NCBI GenBank assembly: GCA_033065855.1
Contig: JAVXUO010002835.1
Coordinates: 62,001 to 126,000, forward strand
Reading direction: 5' to 3'
Origin: Escallonia rubra
Taxonomy: Eukaryota > Streptophyta > Magnoliopsida > Escalloniales > Escalloniaceae
DNA: 64,000 nucleotides
This document shows positions 56,601 through 64,000 of the stretch, piece after piece. The position numbers and the translations under genes were made by a program. The notes below the pieces were generated by a model that did no database searches, was not told the origin of the DNA, and worked only from the letters and a program-made list of their open reading frames with translations. Position 1 is the stretch's first letter. Every line of letters starts with the position of its first letter.

Positions 56601-57717
56601 CAAGTTAACTAAATCCCTATATGGGTTAAAACAGGCTCCCAAGCAATGGCATGATAAATTCGATCAATGTGTTCTAGCTAGTGGTTTTAAAGCAAATGAA
56701 AGTGACAAATGCATCTACTATAAATCTGAAAATAGTGAGCATGTTATCATTTGCTTGTATGTGGATGATCTTTTAATTTTCGGCACTAGCATGAAAATTA
56801 TTGAATTCACCAAATCTTTGTTAAAAAAGAATTTTGAAATGAAAGATTTGGGTGAAGCTGATGTGATTCTAGGTATGAAAATTACTAGAACTCGTGATGG
56901 CATATTTCTTGATCAAGCTCATTATGTTGAGAAAATTTTGAGGAAATACAAATATTTTGATTGCAAAACTGCATGCACTCCTTTTGATCCTCAAAATCAT
57001 TTATATCCTACTAAGCTTGATGTTGATGTTATGAATCAAAAAGAATATGCAAGTATAATTGGCAGTCTTAGATATGCTACTGATTGCACAAGGCCTGATA
57101 TTGCATACGTTGTTGGTGTTCTTAGTAGATTTACAAGTAAACCTAGTCTTGAACATTGGAATGCCATGTATCGTGTTATGGGTTATCTTAAAAGAACTAT
57201 TAACCATGGGTTGATGTATCAAAGGCAACCAGCTGTTCTTGAAGGTTTTAGTGATGCAGATTGGAATTCTCAATCTGGAGATTCCATGTCAACAACAGGC
57301 TATGTGTTTACATTAGGTGGTGGAGCTGTATGTTGGAGATCCAAGAAGCAACAGATAATTGCCAAATCCACCATGGAAGCCGAACTAATTGCCTTGGCTT
57401 CGGCAAGTGAAGAAGCAGGTTGGCTACGAGATCTATTGTTCGAGATGCCTATGTGGGAAAAACCAGTGCCACCTGTCTTGATTCACTGTGATAGCACTGC
57501 AGCCATTGGCAGAGTGCAAAGTAAGTATTATAATGGAAAATCCAGATCAGTTAGAAGAAAACACAGTACTGTGAGATCATACCTTAGCAAAGGTGCGATC
57601 AATATTGATTATGTGAGATCAGGCGATAATCTCGCTGATCCACTTACAAAAGCTCTAGCTAGAGAAAAGATCTGGTATACATCGAGGGGGATGGGACTTA
57701 AGCCCAATAATGTATAA
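53623..57717 (+). pseudogene. Copia Gag-Pol coding region (fossil)
   Basis: Parts in order: a Gag domain with a UBN2/DUF4219-type start (LNKPFRFGGQNFKRWASKVL), an asparagine-rich linker, a zinc-knuckle region (CFSCGKQGHQ), protease (WWADSGASRHVCHD), a GAG-pre-integrase segment (WHARLCHINGKYLKDMS), an integrase core ending near PPYSPASNGVAERKNRTW, reverse transcriptase (VKTAFLNGELEEEIYMD and CLYVDDLLIFG), and RNase H (FSDADWNSQSGDSMSTTGYV, ADPLTKALAREK). The parts are all present and closely similar to active plant Copia proteins. It carries about one break, so it is listed as a pseudogene. It is not host function. Confidence 0.9.
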
Positions 57718-58276
57718 GTCACCTATAAGGATACAACCTCCTAGGGACTGGAGATCCCAAGAACTAGGTAAGGAGACCAACGAATTATAGAGTGACTAGT
57801 GTTATACATGTACCACCTTTGTCTTATGACAATGTCCCTCCCTATGGTGTAAGTACATGTTTCTCGTAACGATATTGGAGGTTGAGATTCATTGTAATCT
57901 CTTAATGAGTTATATAGCCCATACGGGTGGGATGTAATAGTTACGAGAGCATCCTTGATAGACTCACCTATATGAGTGTGGAAGTGAGGCCGCTTCCTAT
58001 GAGAATCGGGCTAATTCTCTAGAGCACTCATGAAAACTGGGATAAAGCACATGGCCGTAACGTGCTGGCTTATGAAGCTTGGTATAGGATACCTTGAGTT
58101 TCATGTGTGTGACGTCTTCTACGTATCCTTAAGTAGCCATCGTTTCAAGGCTGAGTCCACTTTGGCTCTAATACGGGAAGACTGAAACACTAAGTGAAGG
58201 TTTCAAGGCAGAGCCACTTTCACAATGCATGAGACTCTCACCTTTTGCCCACTGTCTAAGTTGTGAATTTTTTATT

Positions 58277-58292
58277 AAAATAAGTGGGGGAT
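58277..58292 (+). promoter_or_regulatory. Polypurine tract of the Copia element
   Basis: AAAATAAGTGGGGGAT lies immediately before the right LTR start TGTTGGAG, the position where plus-strand synthesis is primed in this family. Confidence 0.75.
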
Positions 58293-58924
58293 TGTTGGAG
58301 TATTTTAACAAAAAATTCTCTTTGTTTTCAAGATTGGTTTTGAGAAAACATTGAAGTTTTGAGTAAAATCATAAAGTGCTTTAGTCCCACATTGCTTGAA
58401 AATGGCAAGTGGAAAATTTTCTTACATACTTAAACTTTTGAAAAGTTCTTGTCCCACATTGATTATTGTAAAGAACTTTAAGGAGTATATAAAGTGACAC
58501 TCATTGGCCTTTAAGCAAGATGCGCTTGAGTTTAAGACTCGCACGCGCAAGGGGGGAAGGACAAGTGGGGGAGATATAATACTGCAAAATATAGCTGTTG
58601 GGCAACAGTCATATTATTCATTACCCTCCAACAGTCACATTTTCTTTTATTACACAACAGTCATATTTTTTATTGCAGCACTTTATTTCTGAAATAAATT
58701 TCGGATTTATTTTTTTTAACAGATTTCCAACAGCTATTTTTCTTCACCTATAAAAGGAGACATCTTCCTCACTTTTCAATACACAACTCTCAAACTCTCT
58801 TTTCTGATTTCTAAACACTTAGACTTGTGGGCATTTTGGTAAGGTATCGAGTGAAGCTTTTGCTTCATTCGTTTGTGCAGAATTACGAGTGAAGCAACAG
58901 TGAAAGCTGGGCTGTTGTATCCCG
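58293..58924 (+). repeat. Right LTR of the Copia element, interrupted by a CACTA element
   Basis: It aligns with the left LTR from its first base up to GTTGTATCCCG, where CACTACAAG begins. The rest of the LTR presumably lies beyond the CACTA element, outside the window. Confidence 0.88.
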
Positions 58925-58946
58925 CACTACAAGAAAAATGCTCTTT

Positions 58947-59150
58947 AGCGACGGAATTTAGCGATGGAACTGTTTCCGTCGCTAAAAGTCACCTTTGCCG
59001 ACGGAATTAGGCGACGGAATTAGGTTCCGTCACTAAAAACGATGGAGGGAAAAAATGCGCGGGAAAGAAAAATAGGCGACGGAATTTTCCGTCGCAAATG
59101 ATTTAGCGACGGAATTTAGTGACGGATTTTACCGACGGAAATATTTTCAT
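58947..59150. promoter_or_regulatory. CACTA subterminal repeats
   Basis: TAGCGACGGAATT-type words and their complements occur about ten times in both orientations. Such subterminal arrays bind the TNPA-like protein of CACTA elements. Confidence 0.85.
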
Positions 59151-60633
59151 CGATAAAGGTATTATTTTAATTTTTTATAAGAGGAAAATATTTTTGCTAA
59201 TTATTAAAAATAAAAAAATAACATATAATAAACATAAAAAACAAAACAAAACAAAGCTTTCTCTGGCTCTCTCTCTCTTTTCCTTGAATCAAGGGTTTCG
59301 GCTCTCTCTCTCTTCCTTCAGTTCCAGATTCGAGAGAGGACCGGCGACGGCGTGTGACCGGCGAGTTGGCAACGGCGGCGAGTGACCGACGAAGACTCCA
59401 CAGCACCGGCCGACATCCCTCTGCCAGAGACGTCGACGAGGGAATCGACCGCGGGCAAACCCTGCCTTTTGTCAATTCGCCATTTCGGTAACTATTTGCC
59501 CTCCGTCTTCTATCTTCCTACTCTGTCTTCTGTCTTCTATCTTCCTACTCTGTCTTCTGTCTTTATAGTGTGACCTGGAGACTCAGATCTCACTTCGTTA
59601 CTGCCTGCTCTTTCTTATTTATTGCTGATTTTTCCCCTTCTGTATTCTGTTTTTCCATCAGGGGCTTTGGCATGTTTAGTGAGTTTATTATGATCATATG
59701 TACTTCAGTGGCGCTTGGTATTTATACAGGACTTGTTTATTGTTTTCATTAGTAGGCTTTGTGACAAGTGTTTTACCTATAATTTACATTACTTGCTAGT
59801 GGTTGTGAAATCACTAGGAACAAGCTGGCCAATGTCATCTACTAATTTTAGGATCTCTGAGGCTCGTTGAAAATGTCACCGGGCTGTAAGCAACTTGCTG
59901 TGGTTCTCACAAGTAGTTAAATTACTTCCTCTGAGCCAGCAAAAACCCAACTTGGTGAAAAAGAGGACTAGCAAGTGGAATTTCTCTTTAGAGTTTCAAA
60001 TGAGCGATCCTTAAGATTGATAATAGGCCTTTTATTTTAGACATGTGAATCTGTATATGTGTTTTAGTGCGTCGATTGGTTGTAGTTACATTCATTTGCC
60101 ATCATTGCTATAATAATCCATACTGTTGGAGTGTACTCGCTGGAGGATGTAAGGCTTTTGGTTTTGGCTTTCCAAACAATTAAAGCAGGGCTCTTTTTCT
60201 CTATCCCTATCTTGAGTTTCATCTCACTCTCTTAGCTAAATAGATCCAGATTGATCTCTACTGATATATGTCCTGAATTTATGGCTAAAGGTAAGGGCAT
60301 AACTATATATACCATGTATTCTCCCGCTTTAGTTCACACTGTCATTATAAATCTGACTTGTGCATATGGGTGCGACGTTCTCTCAGATTGTGTCTCTGTG
60401 TTTGATTGCTTGTTCTTAATGTGTCTATCGCGAGATTGTGTTCCTAACAATCTGCTTACCCACTCTGTTCCTGAAATAAAGGTCAGTAAGAGTAATAGAG
60501 CATGCCTTCAGCTTTATCTGCAATTCATAGTTGCAACCAAGTAGCTTGGACAGCAGCTACTAAAGTAGACTAGTCTGCAGGGTTTAAGGTGTTGAAGCTC
60601 TTTTCACTTTTCTGTCTTTTGTTGCAGTGGTAA

Positions 60634-60800
60634 CAAGTCCTCAAGACCCACCATGACACCTCAAGCATAGATTTGTTGTTTAAAAGAGGTACTGTGCCCT
60701 TCAGGTTCTGATTTGTTGTTTAAAAGAGGTAACAAGTCCTCAAGACCTACCGGTGAGTATGACACCTCAGGTTCTGATTTGTTGCGGTGGTAACAAGAGG
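60634..60800. repeat. Local shuffled tandem duplication in the CACTA leader
   Basis: GGTAACAAGTCCTCAAGACC, GACACCTCA and GATTTGTTGTTTAAAAGAGG each occur twice within 170 bases, in changed order. It probably arose by slippage or template switching. Confidence 0.65.
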
Positions 60801-61306
60801 TACTGCTCTTAATTGGTTCTAACACAGAATGTTGTCTTTTAGGGTGGTCTTAAATTAGTCAGCAAAGTTCTTTTGCATCATTGTCTTCATTTCACTGGAA
60901 TTACACTTTCTTTCTTCCAGTTCAAGTGACTTTTACGGCATAACCTGATATGCAATCACAGTTGCCTACCCCTTTGGATTCCTCTACGCAAGTACAGTTG
61001 GTTCAATTGTTTTCTTCTTCCTTATAGGTGCAGTAGCACAGGTATTTTATTCTTTAGTGAGAATGCTTAGCTCAACCGAACTGTCCAAAAATGTGTTTAT
61101 GTAATCTCACGATCTTGGACAGCATAAACCAGTTATGCTGACTTTACTTGTAAGTTAATTGAAAAGAGAAAACTGCCATGATTTCAGCCATTTCTTAGTA
61201 ATGTTTTGCACATTTTCACTTCGCACTCTGGATTTAGCAGCTGATTTGCACCTCTTCTGCAGGAAAAGCAGAGAGCAAAAGTAAAGGAGAAGCTTGACAA
61301 ATGCCC

Positions 61307-61408
61307 AAGTCCTTAGTATTTGTTATACTAAGGACTTAGTATAACAAGTGAACATTCAAGTTAACAGGGCCAACATAAAGAAGGCAAGTCCTTAGTATTT
61401 GTTATACT
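61307..61408. repeat. Direct and inverted copies of a 23-bp word
   Basis: AAGTCCTTAGTAT (61307-61319) faces its exact reverse complement ATACTAAGGACTT (61325-61337) across a 5-base loop. The full word AAGTCCTTAGTATTTGTTATACT at 61307-61329 recurs directly at 61386-61408. AGTATAACAA at 61338-61347 is a further inverted copy. Confidence 0.85.
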
Positions 61409-61570
61409 TTCATTTTCGTCTCAGTCCCCTCAAATTGTTCTGAATTTGTCAATATCTGATTGAAATTCGTATATATCATGCTGGATGTGGAACTGTACCC
61501 TTTGCATTGTTTTTTTTTTTTTTTCTAATCTCTAATTTGCACTCTAGGACCAACCCCAGGACTTTTGAGA

Positions 61571-61987
61571 ATGTCGCTTGATCGTAGTTGGATGGAAAAA
61601 AGATTGGATGATCATAGGGGGCTAAGTGATGAGTTTCGAGACGGGGTGAGAGTATTTATTGAATATGCTTTTAAGAACGAAGCATTTGTAGATAATCAAA
61701 GGATAAAGTGTCCATGTAGAGACTGTAATTTATTGCGCTGGGGAGAGGCTGATGAGGTGAAATTGCATCTTTTTCGTAAAGGATTTATGCGTAACTACAC
61801 AATATGGACTCAACATGGGAAGTCGATTGATTTGTCATCCTCCGTGATTGGGCAAGATAATGCTTCAGAATACCGTAACATAGTAATAGATGCTGGGCGT
61901 GTAGAGTTTGACATAGATGATTACCTTGACGATGAAGTAATGGTTGAGGACGAGGACGAGGACGAGGAAGAGGAAGAGGAAGAGGAA

Positions 61988-62025
<38 letters not shown>

Positions 62026-62095
62026 TGCTGATGATAATGAAGAAGAAGAAGAAGATGATGATGAAGTAGACATGTCCAGTAGTGATAATGATTAA
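61571..62095 (+). CDS. CACTA protein with transposase-associated domain and acidic tail
   Basis: 174 residues from ATG at 61571. Residues 1-80 match the plant transposase-associated domain of CACTA elements: DRSWMEKRLDDHRGLSDEFR, then the cysteine pair IKCPCRDCNLL and the YTIWTQHGK ending. A run of aspartate and glutamate follows (about 125-170) with a DMSSSDND end. In autonomous elements this domain is followed by a large TNPD catalytic region; here the frame ends after the acidic tail, so it is either a short derivative or one exon of a longer product. The acidic stretch is coded by GAGGAC/GAAGAG repeats and may have expanded by slippage. Confidence 0.75.
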
Positions 62096-62297
62096 TAACT
62101 CCTAATTCTTTCTTTTAGTTTAATTTAGCTTAGAGTTTATTTAACATGATTTGGTGTTTGGATTTGGCATTAACTTGTTGAGTGAAAGGTTTTTTTTTTA
62201 ACTTGTGTTTAGTAACTATTGTGGTAAAATATTATGTGTTTCCATATTTAGTTTTCGTTACATAAACAATTTTTGCTATATAGTATCTTTTGCAGTT

Positions 62298-63808
62298 ATG
62301 CAACGTTCTCAGGCCACTCGAGGTCGTCGTCGTGTTGTATCTGCTCCCGTCGGTGGAGGTCACAGTGGAAGTAACTCATCTTCGGAGCGGTCTGTGCAAG
62401 TGGAATCGTCAATAGCTTCAACTAGTGGTACTTTAAGGAATAATGGGTGATAGTTGTTTTTTGTTTGAATAATTATAGTACTTTGCAATGTCGGATGTTA
62501 TTCCTAATATGCTTTTTTGCAGCTTCTCTTCGTACCAGAGGTGCGACACAGGGAATCATAAGAAAGCTTCCACCAGGCTCCAAAAAGAGAATCCATGTTC
62601 ATAAGAAAGTGTAAGTTGTAGTGATTACTTTCCAGTTGTATAATATCATTTTTTTTCATTCTACTTTAGTGTAAAACTTAATTTTTATGCACTAGCTTCA
62701 TTGAGGACGAGGCACGGAGTACAATAGGAGCTATCTTTAGGGCGAATATGGATTTTCCTTTCGTGGTGTGGTCAAGCTGGAAGAAGTACCCTGAAAGGAA
62801 AGAAATGCTTTGGCAAAAATTTTTGGTAAGCTTAAGTATTATATCTTGTACCTGAAAAACAGAGTTGTCGGCATAGCTAAATTCTCCGTCGCCGGCATTC
62901 ATGTGCAGAACGTTTTCGAGCGCCATCACTTCCTTTTTCTTTCTTTTTGGCTAACTTTGCTTGCCGATGATTCAACAGATAAGAGGTCAACAACTTCAGC
63001 TTTGAAATTGACCTAGACAGGGGTTAATTCTAAGGCAGGGATTAGTTATAATTGACCTAGACAGTTTTGCCCCTTAACGGAGTGATCGAAGCTAATAATG
63101 AAAATTCTTTTGCGCAATGGTTTTGAACGACTACAGCCATAGTCGCCAATAAATTTAGTTTAGTGAGACATTGCAGCAAAAGGTTAGAAGTGACAAAAAT
63201 GCCGCAAGAAATTACAAAAGTAACCAATAGGGGGCCTGATGAATTCAGTCCAAGGTTATAAATTTAGTCCAGATTACTCTATTCACGTGAGACAGGATAT
63301 TGAATTGGTGAGAACATCAATCATCTATTCATCTTGGTATTAGTATAAGGATTGCATGTATAGATTTATGTGTTGGACTAATTTAGTGGAGCCAACATAG
63401 AAGGTTTGGTTTACATAAAGGTAATTGGTTAATTTCACTACAAGTTTTTAGTAACCACTGTGTACAAAGTTACCAGGGACTTGAATTGTTGTAACGTTGT
63501 AATGCCAAATAATCAGAAAGGTGTTATACTTGGTTTGGGAAATTAACATTTTACTTGTTTGCATTTGTTTGGGAAATTGGTGAGAACATCAATCATCTAT
63601 TCATCTTGTTGTGTCTGTTTGCTGATAGATAGTGTATTTATATGGTGGTGGAACAGTTTTTCTAGTACGAGACAGTTAATTTTTCATTAATACTACACGA
63701 AATACATCATTTAACATGCCTTTACTTGCTTTGATACAGGCCGAAGTTAGTGCGACTGATGCTAATGAGAATGACAATGATGAAACATTCGACGAGCTAG
63801 GTGGATGA
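62298..63808 (+). CDS. Short spliced CACTA second gene (En/Spm plant transposase-like)
   Basis: Four exons inferred by frame: 62298-62427, 62523-62610, 62696-62825 and 63740-63808. The introns have GT..AG borders (about 95, 85 and 914 bases). The product is about 138 residues. It begins MQRSQATRGRRRVVSAPVGG and continues GIIRKLPPGSKKRIHVHKKV, then FIEDEARSTIGAIFRANMDF and SSWKKYPERKEMLWQKF, ending DETFDELGG. The middle resembles the plant Ptta/En/Spm transposase family (the FxxIGxIxRxxxPFxxxSWKxxPxxxKxxLWxxF pattern). The donor of exon 1 is the least certain point. Full-length relatives are much longer, so this is a short version. Confidence 0.55.
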
Positions 63809-64000
63809 TTGTCTTATGTGACCAGATTTGACGTTACGTTTGTTGGGATTTTTGTTCATTTTGGTAACCAAGCAACTGATTGATTTAGATGTATTATTGT
63901 TCACTTTTGGTGATATTTAACAAATGTTGAATATTTGTTATCTTTAGTTCATTATCGGATGTTGACGTTGGATTATTTAATGATGGATTATTATTGTCAA

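Larger units (their letters stand above)
52782..58924 (+). mobile_element. Ty1/Copia LTR retrotransposon (fossil)
   Basis: Left LTR 52782-about 53604 (TGTTGGAGTA start), coding region 53623-57717, polypurine tract just before 58293, and right LTR from 58293. The right LTR is cut off at 58924 by the CACTA element. The two LTRs agree closely: by eye about 1 percent substitutions plus two length differences, so the insertion is young on a plant scale. The order protease, integrase, reverse transcriptase, RNase H places it in Copia. The element looks broken, with about one break in the coding region. No clear tRNA primer-binding site was recognised and the target duplication cannot be checked because the right end lies beyond the CACTA insertion. 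Confidence 0.93.
59151..61570 (+). other. CACTA 5' leader and introns, no coding domain recognised
   Basis: It starts with a CT-rich and GC-rich leader (59250-59480) and continues AT-rich with small frames. Local shuffled duplications occur at about 60630-60800 (TAACAAGTCCTCAAGAC and GATTTGTTGTTTAAAAGAGG twice each) and inverted copies at 61307-61408. A polypyrimidine tract with TTTGCACTCTAG precedes the exon near 61549. Confidence 0.5.
58925..64000 (+). mobile_element. CACTA (En/Spm-type) DNA transposon, left part
   Basis: It starts CACTACAAGAAAAATGCTCT, the diagnostic CACTA terminus. Dense subterminal repeats follow (58947-59150), then a GC-rich leader (59330-59470), a gene with a transposase-associated domain (61571-62095) and a short spliced gene (62298-63808). 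The right end is not in the window, so the length is at least 5.1 kb. It inserted into the Copia right LTR and is therefore younger. Confidence 0.9.

Noticed and set aside
1-64000. CRISPR arrays, rRNA, riboswitches, bacterial operons
   Set aside because: None seen; the window is plant nuclear DNA.

Overview
This window is nuclear DNA from a flowering plant, most likely a eudicot with a large, transposon-rich genome. It is AT-rich and spliced, and carries plant F-box genes, plant-type hAT, PIF/Harbinger, CACTA, Mutator-like and Stowaway-like DNA transposons, a tRNA-derived SINE and one Copia retrotransposon. No rRNA, functional tRNA, CRISPR or bacterial-type operon was seen. I cannot name the species.

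Two host genes look intact: paralogous single-exon F-box genes on the + strand at 482-1606 and 25428-26567, each with a TATA-like box upstream. A third relic survives at 43988-44028 as only the last codons of the gene, followed by a diverged copy of the flank downstream of gene 2. That flank is therefore present twice (about 26520-33165 and 43988-46990), and each copy collected its own insertions. The unfilled copy acts as a pre-insertion reference.

Layout: 1-1606 F-box gene 1. 1607-10070 noncoding tandem and segmental repeats, about three diverged units, carrying two hAT-type elements and a SINE. 10071-15920 noncoding with several repeat arrays. 15921-22643 a decayed PIF/Harbinger element with SANT-like and DDE genes, split by a 2.1-kb element carrying an intronless ARIADNE E3-ligase fragment. 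22838-23697 a small hAT-type element. 25428-26567 F-box gene 2. 28093-32647 two Harbinger-type elements and one CAGGGGCGGA-type element. 34386-38593 a complete hAT element with an apparently intact 758-residue transposase and a perfect 8-bp target duplication. 41006-43803 two Mutator-like elements with long terminal inverted repeats. 43988-46990 the second copy of the F-box downstream block. 48477-49735 a hAT-type element carrying a plastid-protein exon and a second gene-like piece. 51923-52570 a roughly 126-bp satellite-like array. 52782-58924 a Copia element, treated as a fossil. 58925 to the window end, the left part of a CACTA element inserted in the Copia right LTR.

The host genes probably supply substrate-recognition subunits of SCF ubiquitin ligases (inference from the family). 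Most other sequence is layered transposition. The most informative points are the complete hAT element together with a deletion derivative of its family, two elements carrying host gene pieces (one of them intronless), and three very short poly(A)-ended insertions with long target duplications that look like retroposon tails without bodies.
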